A stretch of DNA of 64,000 nucleotides from Hondaea fermentalgiana (lineage: Eukaryota; Sar; Bigyra; Thraustochytrida; Thraustochytriidae). The notes below the pieces were generated by a model that was not told the DNA's origin, did not search any database, and saw nothing but the letters and a program-made list of their open reading frames with translations. The stretch covers positions 40,343 to 104,342 of the forward strand of contig NPFB01000078.1 of assembly GCA_014084085.1 (NCBI GenBank), in the 5' to 3' direction. The first letter of the stretch is position 1. Each line of letters opens with the position of its first letter. Both the position numbers and the translations under genes were made by a program. Positions 29,243-40,400 of this stretch are shown here, in pieces.

Positions 29243-31669
29243 ATGACCACCAGCGATGCCGACGATGTCATTCTGGTCCTTGAAGAAGACTCTGCGCAGC
29301 ACGCAAGCTACAACGAGACGCTCTCCGCGCCCGGGCCGCCGACGGCGGTCCTTCTCTCGCCGTCTCTGTGCGCGCCCGCATCCCCGGCGTCAGCGACGAC
29401 GTCCTCCTCGATGTCGCGCGGGTCCTCGTCGCCAGTATCCAGGCGAGGCGGCGGCGGGTGGTCGTTAGACGGAGACGCAGACACGCTTCGAGTCCGGGGC
29501 GCGGCGGCACGCTCGCGCGGCGCGATGGGGAAGCGGCGCCTTTCGCGCGGGGCCGCGGGGCCGCGCGCGGGCTCGAGCGGAGCGCGGCGCTCCAGACGGG
29601 CCCGCGCCGACGAGGACTCCGACTCTGACTCTGACCCGGACTCGGGGATGGACTCCAGCTCTGGCTCGGAAAACGCGCAGACCGCTTCGGACGACGGCGC
29701 CAAGAACGGGCGCGCGAGGGCGAAAGCAAAGGCGAAGGCAGATATAGACTTGGACTCGGACTCCGATTCGGACTCCGATCTCGACGATGATATCGTCTTG
29801 TCGACCATCGCCAAGAGGCAAAAGAACCAAACAGGCAACAACACCCAGGGCCGACGGACAAGCTCGGGACGCACCGAGCTGCTCGCTGCGCGAGCAGAGG
29901 CAGAAGCGGAGGAGAAACGCACTCGGGAGAATTTGCGAAATGCTGACGATGAAGTTGCCGAGCTTGAGGCCATGCTCAAGGCCCAAGAAAAGGAAAGGGC
30001 CCAGTTTGAGAAGACGATGAAAGAAGAAAAGGCCAAGACTCTGGCTCAGAAGAATGCCCACCAGCGCGAGCTTGCTGAGCTAAAAAAGCTCGCCGTCGGA
30101 GAGACGAAGAGTATCAACACAAGCCACTGGTCCATCGGCGCCCTCGTGGATGTCTTTGGGGATGTTGATGATGATAAAATCAGCTTTCCACTCGACGTTG
30201 AACTCCGTGACACAAGCGATGAGAGCCGTGGGGGTGCACGCGCAACATGGCTTTGGAATAAAGTGCGGGCCGTAGCTGTTGCTCGCGACGAGCAAAAGGG
30301 GGCGACTCTTTTGCTCCGCACTCGTGCCCTCGTGACAGTGGCAGCGAAGGCACGCGAGAGTCTGCCCAGCGACATCTCGAAGTGGCTCGTTACCGGGATG
30401 CTGAAGGCTGAAGGAGAAGAGGCCTCATTCGCTGCATGGGACTGCCTTCGTATGATTTTGAGTGGAGACCAGACTGCACGCATGGGAGTCAATTACTTTA
30501 TGGAAGTTGGACTCTCTCCTTCAACGGCGCCCGCGCTGCCCGCTTGGATTCCATCGAGCGCAGATCTCAACGCGATTCTCGACTGGATTGGCATGGGAAG
30601 CACCGGTGGACAAAGCCGGCAAAGGAGAGTTGAGATCTCCGATTGGCAAGAGCTTGCTTACTCCGCAGACGCAGAGGATACTGGCTTTCAACCGCAGTCA
30701 AAGTTGCGCGCGATTGGTCGCATCGAACGATTCTCGAATTTTGTCTCGCTTTGCGCTAGACACAAGTGGCTGGACACGGGCAACACCGAGGAGACAAGCG
30801 AGCTCATCGTTCGTCTTTGTTTGATGCGCGTCGATGTGAGCGCTCGACAAAGCCAAGTCTTTCATCCCAGCCTTGCGCTCGAGCACGTACTGCTGGCCAT
30901 TCCCGAAAAGCAGTGGCAAGAGGTGGTGACGCGTGCTATTTCGGGGTTCATCGAGCGACTGTTGGACGGAGCGAAGAGCAACCCTCGCAGCGGCCTCATG
31001 AAGGATGAGAGCGCGGAGATGCAAGCCCTCGAGCCCTTTTGCGTGGCCTCTTTTGCTGTTTTCTTTTGTATGTCTACTTTGCACGCCTCGCAGCCACGGA
31101 GCCTCGAATTCAAGGTTCTCACATGTCTTTGTTGGCTTCGAAATGAGCGAGTGCACGCCCAATGGCCGCTCTTTTCGCCACAAAACATGGACGAGTCCGA
31201 GGTGTTTCAAAAATGTTTTGGCGCGGTGCGTGTCGGGGCCCGTGGAGCCGAGGAAGAGGATGTGAGCCTCGCAGCTCGTGCCGTGGCGCATCTGAGCCTG
31301 CGCCTCGTGATTCGAGGCGTCGAAAGCAACGACAAAGACGTGGATCTGAATGGTCCCATCTACCGTGCGCTCACCGTTTCAGCCATGTGTTTGAGCCAGC
31401 TCATGGAAAGTTTCGAAGGGGAGACCAAGGGCCCGCTTGCGGCGGAGCGAAATGCCACCTACGCCACCGTTTTGGAGCTTTTTGCCAAGCTTCCGCAGAA
31501 CGACACGCGATATCTCGCCTTACTCAACGTCTTCCAAAGGTACATTAACGACAGCATTCTCGACCGCCATCGCGCCTTCAAGTTGTCATCGAACCGTGCT
31601 GGGAAGTCCGTACAATCAAAGCTGGCCTTTGCCCCCGTCTCCAATGCTGCCAAGACTGTTGGCCCCTAA
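29243..31669 (+). CDS. Unknown 808-residue protein, disordered N-terminus and helical C-terminal domain
   Basis: I do not recognise this gene. Residues 1-200 are low complexity: acidic start, then Gly/Ser/Arg-rich, then Ser/Asp repeats (many SDSDSD-type pairs, possible casein kinase 2 sites). Residues about 211-285 form a Glu/Lys/Ala coiled coil. Residues about 290-790 look like an all-helical domain with many Leu/Ala/Trp-rich helices, ending in a basic tail with QSKLAFAPV. There are no membrane segments or signal peptide. The layout would fit a nuclear scaffold such as a genome-maintenance factor, but that is a guess. Start at the first ATG after the GGCA repeat. Confidence 0.7.
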   Translation: MTTSDADDVILVLEEDSAQHASYNETLSAPGPPTAVLLSPSLCAPASPASATTSSSMSRGSSSPVSRRGGGGWSLDGDADTLRVRGAAARSRGAMGKRRLSRGAAGPRAGSSGARRSRRARADEDSDSDSDPDSGMDSSSGSENAQTASDDGAKNGRARAKAKAKADIDLDSDSDSDSDLDDDIVLSTIAKRQKNQTGNNTQGRRTSSGRTELLAARAEAEAEEKRTRENLRNADDEVAELEAMLKAQEKERAQFEKTMKEEKAKTLAQKNAHQRELAELKKLAVGETKSINTSHWSIGALVDVFGDVDDDKISFPLDVELRDTSDESRGGARATWLWNKVRAVAVARDEQKGATLLLRTRALVTVAAKARESLPSDISKWLVTGMLKAEGEEASFAAWDCLRMILSGDQTARMGVNYFMEVGLSPSTAPALPAWIPSSADLNAILDWIGMGSTGGQSRQRRVEISDWQELAYSADAEDTGFQPQSKLRAIGRIERFSNFVSLCARHKWLDTGNTEETSELIVRLCLMRVDVSARQSQVFHPSLALEHVLLAIPEKQWQEVVTRAISGFIERLLDGAKSNPRSGLMKDESAEMQALEPFCVASFAVFFCMSTLHASQPRSLEFKVLTCLCWLRNERVHAQWPLFSPQNMDESEVFQKCFGAVRVGARGAEEEDVSLAARAVAHLSLRLVIRGVESNDKDVDLNGPIYRALTVSAMCLSQLMESFEGETKGPLAAERNATYATVLELFAKLPQNDTRYLALLNVFQRYINDSILDRHRAFKLSSNRAGKSVQSKLAFAPVSNAAKTVGP

Positions 31670-32288
31670 AATCCGATGTGATGATATTTTTTTTCCAAAC
31701 ACTTGTGTTGTAATGTATAGATACTATAGAAGTCATCGTTGCGTCAGCCAGGCCAAGGCTGAGGCGCTTGATCAAGGCCGTGCCAAAGTTCAACACGGTT
31801 GTCGTCTCCGCAGCCGACAGTGGTTGGCTGAGTCTCCGACGACGTGGGAGCAGTCGCATCGCGCATGCCTCTCGCTCATCACTCAGAAATTCCGAGCTTT
31901 CCACAAATAAAAAAGCATCCTGTTGCTCTCCCACTTCCTGCAACCAGGCCTAGTAGGTCGCCGAGGCCGCTGCTTACGACACGGCCGCCGCTGACGTCAT
32001 GAGGGTCAGTCCGATGCGGGCCGCGGCCGGACCGAAGCGCGGCTTCCCTCCCTGCACCGCTCCGACGACGCAGACGATCCCAGACAGCGCGGCGCCGGCG
32101 CGCCTCCTACGCCGCTCCCCCCTTGCCGCGCCGCCGCGAGTCCGGATCCCAGTCGCGAGGTGGCGCGGCCTGCAGCTGCGCGCTGGTAATGCTTGTGGCA
32201 CGAGCGAGGAAAGACGAGACGAGACACTGCGACCTCTCAGAGGTCTCTCTCTCCCAGGATCCATTCCACCAATCCCGGTCCGCGATCT

Positions 32289-32334
32289 CTTGCCTTTCCT
32301 TGCCTTGCCTTGCCTTGCCTTGCGTTTCCTTGCG
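32289..32334. repeat. TTGCC pentanucleotide repeat
   Basis: Imperfect array of about nine TTGCC/TTGCG/TTTCC units in the leader of the amidohydrolase gene. Confidence 0.85.
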
Positions 32335-32640
32335 TGGCTGCTTCTTGCGTTGTTGCGATTCCTTGCGGCGGCGAGATCCGCACTGTTGGCAGCGCGCGCT
32401 TCGGTTCGGCGCGGGCGGCTGTCCGTCCTCGAGGGCACATCACGACCGAGTCAACCACGAAGGCCGTCTGTCCGTGACCGCGATAGCGATCCGTATCTTT
32501 CTCATCTGGAACGCAAGGTGCCAGCAGCAGCTGCAGCAAGCAGCTGCAGCAGCAAGCAGCAGCAGCAGCAGCAGCACGCAAAGACGAAGGCAGCAAACCC
32601 GCAATCTCGACGCCTCGGAAAGCAGCACTCACCGGAGTCG

Positions 32641-32676
32641 GAGCAGAGCCGAGCAGAGCAGAGCAGAGCCGAGCAG
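32641..32676. repeat. GAGCA pentanucleotide repeat in a 5' leader
   Basis: Imperfect GAGCA/GAGCC units just before the ATG of the amidohydrolase gene, so part of the transcribed leader. Confidence 0.85.
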
Positions 32677-32690
32677 AAGAGAGGAGAAAA

Positions 32691-33911
32691 ATGACGACCC
32701 GCGCCGAGCCCGTCGAGGTGGACCCCTTCGCGGAGGAGAACCAGCTGCAGCCGTGGCTGGACAAGGGCGCGCAGCTGAGCGACAGCGATCTCAAGGAGCT
32801 TGGCCTCGACACGCAGCGCATCATCGACCCGCACCATCACCTGTTCAACTTTGTTGACGGTGGCATCTCGACCGCCCCTGACGCAAGCAAGGGCAGCGAG
32901 GAGAGCGGGAAAGACGAGTCCAAAAAGAACCCGCTCCCGGCTCTCTTTTACGAGACCTTTGGTCGCCGCCTCCAGGTGAGCGTGCCGTACGAGGCCAAGG
33001 CCCTTAACAAGGACATCAACCGGCTCAACGTCCGGGGCACCGTCTTCATCGAGTGCGGATCTTACTATGACATGGAAGCGCCCGAACACCTGCGTTCCGT
33101 CGGGGAGACCGTCAAGGTGAACGAGATCGCCAAGTCGTGCCCCATCATCGGCAACCAGATCCGTGTCCCTAGCATGGCCATGGAAGAGAGCAAGCTCGAA
33201 GAGGTCCTCGACGCTCATGCCAAGGCGAGCACCATTGTCAAGCTCACGGGCGTTCGCGACCCGGTCGCCAAGATTGATCCCCGCATGCAAGGCAAGGTGC
33301 GCACTGCCATGGACCACAACATTCCGTACGAGCACCTCGCCTCGGACGAGTACGCCCGTGGCGCCAAGGTGCTCGAGCGTCGCGGTCTCACGCTTGATTT
33401 GTACCTCTTTTACCACCAGCTTCCCATGGCTGCCCAGCTTGCGCGCAAGGTCCCGAACCTGCGCTTGGTCATTGATCATTGCGGCGGCCTCATTGGCGAC
33501 CAGGAGTACGCCAAGCCCGAGGTTCAACAGCAGATGCGGGAGGAGTGGGAGAAGAGCATTGAAGAGCTCGCCAGCATCCCCAACGTCCGCATTAAGCTTG
33601 GCGGCATCCTCATGTCGTACTGCGGCCTAGGCTTTGACGAGAAGGAGACCGCGCCCTCTGCCCAGGAGGTGGCCGACGCCCAGTACCCGTGGATGTCCTT
33701 CATCATTGACAAGTTCGGCGTCGACCGCTGCATCTTCGAGAGCAACTTTCCCATGGACCGCGTCTCGGTCTCGTACGAGAACTGCTTTGCTTCCTTCATG
33801 CTCATTGCCAAGCGCTACGGCTGCTCTGCTGAGGACATTGACAAGATGTTCTACTCCAACGCGGTCGAGACCTACCAGCTCAATGTCCCGGAGACCCCGA
33901 ACAAGCTCTAA
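32691..33911 (+). CDS. Amidohydrolase-2 family TIM-barrel metal-dependent hydrolase
   Basis: A 406-residue protein of the amidohydrolase 2 family (predicted TIM-barrel metal hydrolases, COG3618-like). The N-terminal metal-binding strand reads DPHHHLF (residues 46-52), with His48 and His50 as likely ligands. A second metal/active-site His is in IDHCGG (261-266). The C-terminal family motif ESNFPMDR (350-357) supplies the conserved Asp or its equivalent. Members hydrolyse or decarboxylate cyclic amides, lactones and related small molecules; this substrate cannot be told from the sequence. No targeting signal. High-expression-like codon use (many GCC, AAG, CTC) contrasts with the neighbours. Start at the first ATG. 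Confidence 0.85.
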   Translation: MTTRAEPVEVDPFAEENQLQPWLDKGAQLSDSDLKELGLDTQRIIDPHHHLFNFVDGGISTAPDASKGSEESGKDESKKNPLPALFYETFGRRLQVSVPYEAKALNKDINRLNVRGTVFIECGSYYDMEAPEHLRSVGETVKVNEIAKSCPIIGNQIRVPSMAMEESKLEEVLDAHAKASTIVKLTGVRDPVAKIDPRMQGKVRTAMDHNIPYEHLASDEYARGAKVLERRGLTLDLYLFYHQLPMAAQLARKVPNLRLVIDHCGGLIGDQEYAKPEVQQQMREEWEKSIEELASIPNVRIKLGGILMSYCGLGFDEKETAPSAQEVADAQYPWMSFIIDKFGVDRCIFESNFPMDRVSVSYENCFASFMLIAKRYGCSAEDIDKMFYSNAVETYQLNVPETPNKL

Positions 33912-34311
33912 GCAAGGTATGATGTGGCGGATACGTAGTATGTCTGGCTCCGGCTCCTCCTCGAAACGTTAAATTGATTTATTTTGTCCTTTTTTTGACT
34001 TTCCCGTTTGCTGTGCCGTGTTTGCCTCGTTAATACCCTTTTCTTTTCCCTTCCTCAGGCTGAGCTCTGGGCTCGTGCGGCAAACTTTTGACCAAAGAAT
34101 GTGTCACGCTTTTCGGTGACGCAGAATCTTGCATCGTGCGAGCCCTGCTTTGTGGGCAACAAACCGGCAAGTCTTCCTTCGAGTGATCGCAGCCAAGCGA
34201 CTTTGAGATGTCCCATGAGATGATTCGTACTGCATGCTTGAGGCAATCTATAAGAGAGGTGGGTGGGCGGGTTGGTGGGTTGGTCTGTGCAAAAACAAAG
34301 TGATCATCCAC
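33912..34311. other. Intergenic region
   Basis: Spacer of 400 bases between two plus-strand genes. The downstream frame is open from an ATG at 34234, but the chosen start is 34312. No repeat or RNA gene seen. Confidence 0.4.
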
Positions 34312-35484
34312 ATGGCGACGCCACCCGGCGAGCGGCCGCCGCCGCCGCCGCTACCGCCTCCACCGGCGCCGCCGCCGCCGCAAAACCTGCTGCCGTCCCC
34401 CTCGGCTGTGACCGTACCCGGTGCGCATGCGCGCGAGCAAGAGGAGGAGGAGGAGAATCTTCTTGTCATGAACTCGCACGAGAGAGACTCCGCTACCTCG
34501 CGTGCGCTCGTCTTCAAGACGCTGAGCGCCGTGGACCTCGCGGGGGAAGGCTTAGAGGGAGGTGCGCGCGAAGTACGCCGCGCCTCGCAGCTCAAGCGTC
34601 GCCTGAGCATCATGAGCGAAGATCCAGACGGTGGACCTGTCAGCGGCAGGAGTATTGAAACAACAAGCAGTCACGGGAGCTTTGGCAGCCTTGGGGCCCT
34701 CGACAGAATAGGTTTCGCGCTCGAAAGCGGTCTCACCCCACGTTCTGCCTCATCGCTCTCGCTCCAGGACTTGGAGTCTCCGCGCACATCGGGATCCGTA
34801 TCTCCTCGAGGAAATAGCATCCATGTACATAATTTTCATTCCCAAAGCCCTGGCCTCGTTGGCAATGGCGAAAACAGCAGCAGCATTAAAACCAGCAACG
34901 GCGGTATCACCAACAGCAGTAGCAACACCAAGGGCAATCTCGGTACCACTCACGGCGGCGAAAGAAAGTTCACAATTGGTGGCGGTATCGATGTGCAGGC
35001 GCAGCGTCGTTCCTCCGCGCTTGGCGCCCTCTCGCCAATTCATCAGGGTCGCGGCGGTACGCGAGCACAGCACATGAGCCCCACACGCATTTTCGCAGCG
35101 ATCATGACGGTCATTATGATCTGTGTCATCGTGCTTTTCTTCCGCAGCAGCACAGCGAGACCTGTTACTTCCCATGAGGAGTCTGGACTCCACCTGGCCG
35201 AATTTGGCGCCAAGCATCCTCATCTTGTCGGGGTACTGGTTATTACAAGTGCTTGTTTTGGTCTGGGCTTGGGCGCCAAGTATGTTGCTCGACGAAGGCA
35301 ACTCGCTGAAGAACGCGTCCTCTTGGCACATGGAGACGAAGTTTTATCAAATGTTGTCGCAAAAGCACGTGCCGAATGGCAGGCCGGTCGCTTCAAAAAC
35401 CAGCGCAGTCCCAATTCACCACATCTCGAACCCACTTCATCGCAAAGAAAGTGGGCAGCAGAGATTTTGTCCTCTGAATCGTGA
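34312..35484 (+). CDS. Proline-rich two-TM membrane protein, unknown
   Basis: A 390-residue protein with no recognised domain. The N-terminus is a polyproline tract (residues about 8-30), followed by a long Ser/Gly/Asn-rich disordered region with many SP and RRxS motifs that could be phosphorylated. Two hydrophobic segments lie near residues 260-280 (FAAIMTVIMICVIVLFF) and 303-322 (VGVLVITSACFGLGLGA), separated by a short polar loop. The C-terminal tail is basic. I start at MATPPGE because the 26 codons from the upstream in-frame ATG (34234) look like leader. The long N-terminal part may face the cytosol. Confidence 0.6.
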   Translation: MATPPGERPPPPPLPPPPAPPPPQNLLPSPSAVTVPGAHAREQEEEEENLLVMNSHERDSATSRALVFKTLSAVDLAGEGLEGGAREVRRASQLKRRLSIMSEDPDGGPVSGRSIETTSSHGSFGSLGALDRIGFALESGLTPRSASSLSLQDLESPRTSGSVSPRGNSIHVHNFHSQSPGLVGNGENSSSIKTSNGGITNSSSNTKGNLGTTHGGERKFTIGGGIDVQAQRRSSALGALSPIHQGRGGTRAQHMSPTRIFAAIMTVIMICVIVLFFRSSTARPVTSHEESGLHLAEFGAKHPHLVGVLVITSACFGLGLGAKYVARRRQLAEERVLLAHGDEVLSNVVAKARAEWQAGRFKNQRSPNSPHLEPTSSQRKWAAEILSSES

Positions 35485-35854
35485 GTTCATATTTTACTCA
35501 GAGAAAGCTGGACAATTGATCTGCATACGATCGTGCGTCTTCATGTACAATGGAATCATCCCATCATGCACGTATCGTTGTCAAACGTTATGCATAGGTA
35601 TGCAGGAGAAACGAATAAAATAAAATAAAAAGGAAAGGAAAGTGAAAATGTACACTTGGTGAACAAAATGCAGAACAATGATTTAGCTTTTACATGTGCG
35701 TGCATGTGCGTACGGGGACAGACAGAGAAGGGGCCCAGAACCTCGACGTGGCAATTACAAAAGAGTAAGCGCCGAGGCAATCCCTCTTCTTTTTTTTTCA
35801 CAAGGAAGGCCCTGCTAAAAGTAAGTGACCTCGGGCAAAAAGAGGCTCCTCACC
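35485..35854. other. Convergent intergenic region
   Basis: Spacer of 370 bases holding two 3' UTRs. It is AT-richer than the genes; nothing else seen. Confidence 0.45.
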
Positions 35855-36574
35855 TTATTCGACATGAGTAGAGACGGCCGCGGTATCCGGGGCTGGATCC
35901 GGATGCCTTGTAAAGCGGCGAATACGGAGATTTTGCAGCGGAAGGTGCATGCTGAACGAAAAGCTATGCCCGCCCGCATCGAGTTCGGCCATCTCGATTG
36001 CCCCGGGAAAGTTACCTGAAGACTGAGAAGCGGACTCGACGCCTTCGGCAATCTTTTCGCGCCTCCGGCGACGAATCTCCAATTTCTCTTGTAAAAGTTC
36101 CTTGGTCAGGTCGTCCGTCATACAGCACGCCATGATGATGGCGCAGACGAGTACCATAATAAAAGCAAGAATTGGTGAAATCGAATACCCAACGCCGCAG
36201 CCGTAAATGAGTGCCGGCTGCGAAACGATGGGGCACACAAAAGGTTCTTCCGGAATGGTGCATTCGCAGTACCCGGTCCCCGAATCGGCAGGGTCAGGGC
36301 AGAAATGGCACAGCAACGTCGTGCCATCTACAATTGTCTTGCCCACACACCCGGTGCACGTGTACCCGTCGCCGTCCTCGGTCCACGCGCTGTCTGGTAG
36401 GCTATCCAGGAAGCTCGCATCAACGCCTGTAGCGTTCGTTACCGGTACCGTGAGGCTCGACGACCGCGCGTCGAGCAAGTCCGCCTCCTCGCCCGCGCAC
36501 GGCTTCGCCGCCAGCGCCGCCAGCAGCGCCAGAAGCGCCGGGGAGAACCTCAAGAGCGTCATCATCATCTTCAT
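35855..36574 (-). CDS. Small type I membrane protein with Cys-rich ectodomain
   Basis: A 239-residue protein with an apparent signal peptide (residues 1-28, hydrophobic LLALLAALAA then CAG). The ectodomain of about 100 residues contains eleven or so Cys, several as CxxC or CxC (CTGC, CHFC, CEC), suggesting disulfides. One transmembrane helix (about 132-152, ISPILAFIMVLVCAIIMACC) ends in a Cys pair that could be palmitoylated. The cytosolic tail starts with a basic RRRRREK cluster. No family is recognised. The gene is divergent from SMC1 with 827 bases between them. Start at the first ATG, which gives the signal peptide. Confidence 0.7.
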   Translation of the reverse strand: MKMMMTLLRFSPALLALLAALAAKPCAGEEADLLDARSSSLTVPVTNATGVDASFLDSLPDSAWTEDGDGYTCTGCVGKTIVDGTTLLCHFCPDPADSGTGYCECTIPEEPFVCPIVSQPALIYGCGVGYSISPILAFIMVLVCAIIMACCMTDDLTKELLQEKLEIRRRRREKIAEGVESASQSSGNFPGAIEMAELDAGGHSFSFSMHLPLQNLRIRRFTRHPDPAPDTAAVSTHVE

Positions 36575-37401
36575 CCCGGTCGCCGTCTCCCTTCGCGCGA
36601 GGGGGGGAGGGGGGCGCGGGCTGAAGGGTAGATTACGCGGACGACGCCGCTGCTCGCGGACTCGCCCACGCGAAGCGGCGCCGCGCCCCGTCGCCGACCT
36701 CTGCGCCCTCTCCTTACTCGCTGTCTCTTTGCGTTCTGCCGCGCGTGCACCAAAGCCGGCCCGGGACCCCCCTCCCGGCCTTTCTTTTTCACCAAACTCT
36801 GCGGTCCTCGTGCGTGCGTGAGTGAGTGTAAAGCTTGCGTGCGTATACTACGTGCGAGCATCCGTGCGTGCGTGCGTGCGTGCGTGGGGGTTTCCGTTCG
36901 CTGGTTCTCCGGACACCCGCCCGCCCACCTTTTGAGAAAGTGCTCGTGGTGCGGCTGGCAGCTGGCATCCTCAACATGATGATCGAAGAGAAGGTGTGCT
37001 GAGCCGCGCATATCTTTCAGGCTTGAAACTAGTCGCAACTAGTTTACAGTTAGCCACGATCGCGGATCGAACGACGACGAGAGCGGCGGCAGTTCTGCTT
37101 CCTCGATCTTGTCGCGGCAAGCGCGGCCGCGAGCTTCTGCTCCCACGAGTCGGAGTCGCGCGGGCGGACCGGCAGACGCGGCTTCGCGTGCGACGCGAGT
37201 GGCAGACACCTGCGTTCACTGCGCGACCCGGGGTGTGTCGCGGCCTCGCTCTCGAGGTCGTCGCTCAAAAATTCCTTAACCACCGCTCTCCGCGGCGCCT
37301 CGGAAAGAAGCCCAGAAGCGCAGCGCGTGAGGCGCGCGTGAGGGGGTGAGGGAGCGAGCAAGGTTCGACGCGGCGCATCGTCGCCATTACGTTCTGTCAC
37401 G
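36575..37401. other. Divergent intergenic (promoter) region upstream of SMC1
   Basis: An 827-base spacer between divergent genes, with a GTGC array at about 36862-36886. It should contain both promoters. No gene called. Confidence 0.5.
36862..36886. repeat. GTGC tetranucleotide microsatellite
   Basis: About six copies of GTGC in the divergent promoter region. Confidence 0.85.
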
Positions 37402-40400
37402 ATGGGCCGCATTGTTCGCGTGGAGCTCAAGGACTTCAAGACGTACCGGGGCGCGCAAACCGTGGGTCCCTTCAAACCCTTCACGGCCATCATGGGCCCC
37501 AACGGTGGAGGTAAAAGCAATCTCATGGACGCTATCTCCTTTGTAGTCGGTGTACAAACCAAACATCTGCGCGGAGAGCAGCTCCGCGACCTCGTGTACA
37601 ACGCAGACGGCATGCGGGAAAAAACCCGTCGCGAAGCCCTCGTGCGACTCATCTACGAACCTGCTGCCGGCGAGCTTGAAGGCGTCAAGGCCGGCGAAGA
37701 AATCGAGTTCACTCGCACCATTAACGCTAACGGCACCTGCAAGTATATGCTCCAGGGTCGAACTGTGTCGAGAGATGCTTATGATAAGCGTCTGCGGGAC
37801 ATTGGCGTCTTGGTGCGTGCACGCAATTTTCTCGTTTTCCAGGGTGACGTCGAATCCATCGCCAGCAAATCGACGCGCCAGCTGACCCAATTCTTTGAAG
37901 ACATCTCGGGCTCTGGTGCGCTCGCCACCGAGTACGACGAGCTCCGCGCCAAAAAAGAGGAAGCTGAAACTGACACAATCTTCACTTATCGGCAAAAGAA
38001 GGGCATCACGCTCGAGCGCAAGCAAGCTCGCGAGCAGAAGAACGAGGCGGAGCGGTACAATGCCAAGGTGCGCGAGCTCAATCAGCTTCGCACCAACTTT
38101 TTTCTCATGCAGCTTTGGCAGATCGAAAACGGAATCGAGGGCCATAGAGACGAAATCAAGACCCTCGAATCCGAACTTGCCGAACTCATCCACCAAGAAA
38201 AGGTTGCCGAAGGCCATATTGAATCCAAGCGCCGCGAAACTGCGCAAGCTCAGCGCGCGACAGCAGATGCCGAACGAAGCGTTCGCCGCGCACGAACCGC
38301 CCTCGCAAAGACCGAGCCCGTCTCCATTCGGGCCTCCGAGACGGTCAGCCACCTTCGCAAGACCCTCATTGCCGACCAGAGCGCCGTTGAGCGCGCCGAG
38401 ACCGACGTCGATAATCAGGTCACGGAACGGGAAAGCCTTGCGCACGACCTGCAGCGCCTTGGCGAGGCCGAACGCGTTCTTCGTCAGAGACTCGAAGAAG
38501 CCTCGGCATCTTCCCCGCTTTCGGCAGAGCAGCAACGCCAGCTTCAAGAAATCAAGGCCCAGGCGCGCACCGAGACGGTCGCTCTGCGCGCCGAGCGTGA
38601 CTCTCTTCGCCGTGGCTTTGATGTTCGCGCCGAGCGGCTCGCCTCACTCGAGCGCAATCTCCAAGTTCTCGAGGAGCGAAAAACCCAGCTCACGGGCGAG
38701 AACAGCCAGCTTGAGGTGCGTGTACAGCGCATGTCGCAGGCTATCGAAGCCTTGCGCGCACAGGTGCAGACATCGCAGCGGGGTCTCGAAGAAAAGCGCG
38801 CAGAATTCAAGGCCCTCATGGAACGCCGTCAGACACTCGTCGAAGAGGTTGACGCGGCGAGCGCCACTTTGAACCAGGCAAAGGCCTACCGCCAGGAATC
38901 CCAAAAGGAGCGGAGGATGAACGATTTCATTCGAACCCTCAAGGCGCATTTTCCGGGCGTCCGTGGCAGGCTCGTTGATCTTTGCAAACCCTCGAATCGT
39001 CGCTACGACGTCGCCATTTCGGTCGCGCTCGGCCGTCACATGGACGCTATTGTCGTCGATCGTGAACAGACTGGTCTCGACTGCATGAAGTACATGCGCG
39101 ACAAGCGTGCCGGTGTCGCCACCTTTCTGCCCCTTGACACAATTGAGCCTAAACGTACCCAGGAACGCCATCGACAGCTCGGCGCTGGCTTTAAGCTGGC
39201 CATCGACGTGCTCGAGTACAACGACGACCTCGAAAAAGCCATGCAATATGCGCTTGCGGGTGTGGTTATTTGCGACTCGCTTCGCGACGCGCGGGAGTTG
39301 TGCTTTCGTCGCAAGGAGCGTGTCAAGGCGGTCACACTGGAAGGCCACATCATCAGTACCAACGGCGACATGACCGGCGGGACCGGACACGGGGCACGGG
39401 GCGGCCAGCAGAACCGGTTCGAGCAAAAGGAGCTTGATGCCGCGCGCGAACGGCGCAACGTGCTGCGCCAGGAACTCGAGCAAATCGAAGACCGCATCGT
39501 TCACATTGGTGGGCCGCAGCCGGGAATTGCCATCGGTCGCAATCGCGCGAGCCGGCCCGGCGACCCTGCGTCTGGAATGCGCGTGGGCGCGCCGCAGGAG
39601 CCCTCGCTTCAGGATCTCGAGCTCGCTGTAGCCAACGCTGAGAACAAGCTCAAGTTCGCGCAGGCGGATCTCGCGAATACGCGCGAGAAGATCCGGAATC
39701 TCCAGCAGACCTTGCACAGCGTCGACGAGGCCCTTGCGCGCGAGGTTCCCGAGCGCCAGGAATTGGCTGCGCAGATCAGTCAGGAAGAGAGTAACCTGCA
39801 ACGCCTTGACAACAGCATCCAACACGTGGAAAATGACCGCGTCGATGAATTCGGCCGCAGTATTGGTCTCGCCAACATTCGCGAAGCCGTTCACCAGGCT
39901 GAGAGCAGCCAGCAGGAAATCTCCACCAAAATTGCCCAAGTTACCGAGCAAAGGAGCAAATTGCAGAGTCAGCTTCGCTACGTGGAGTCCCGTAAGCTCG
40001 ATGCTGCTCTCGAACGTGCTCGTAAAAAGCTTGCGCAAACCGAGGCGTCCCTTGCCAAGCACGAGCTGCAAGCGAAAAAGGCTGCCGAGGAACTGGACAA
40101 GTGTAATCGTGAACTTGACGAGGTCGAAATCGCCTACAAGACACAGAAACGCGATGCCGACGATAAGGCACTCGAGTTACGAGAAGCAGCCAAGTCTCTC
40201 GACGATATTCTTTTGAAGAAGGCACAAACAGTCAAGCACCTTACCATGCAGGAGAATGAAGCCGAGAAACTTCGTGCGCAGCGACACGAAATGCTGCGCC
40301 GGGCCGAGCTTGACGAGGTGGACATTCCTCTCAAAGGAGTCGCGGGCAAACGCCAGACTCACGCGTCAGAGACGTCGTCGTCGTCCTCCTCCTCGTCGTC

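Larger units (their letters stand above)
31670..32690. other. Intergenic region with TTGCC and GAGCA repeats
   Basis: A 1.0-kb spacer between two plus-strand genes. It contains a TTGCC-type pentanucleotide array (about 32289-32334), a CAG-rich patch (about 32520-32578) and a GAGCA-type array (32641-32676) that ends 14 bases before the next ATG. Confidence 0.6.

Noticed and set aside
37387..40071. Long minus-strand frames opposite SMC1
   Set aside because: Antisense shadows caused by biased codon use. SMC1 has the full set of ATPase motifs.
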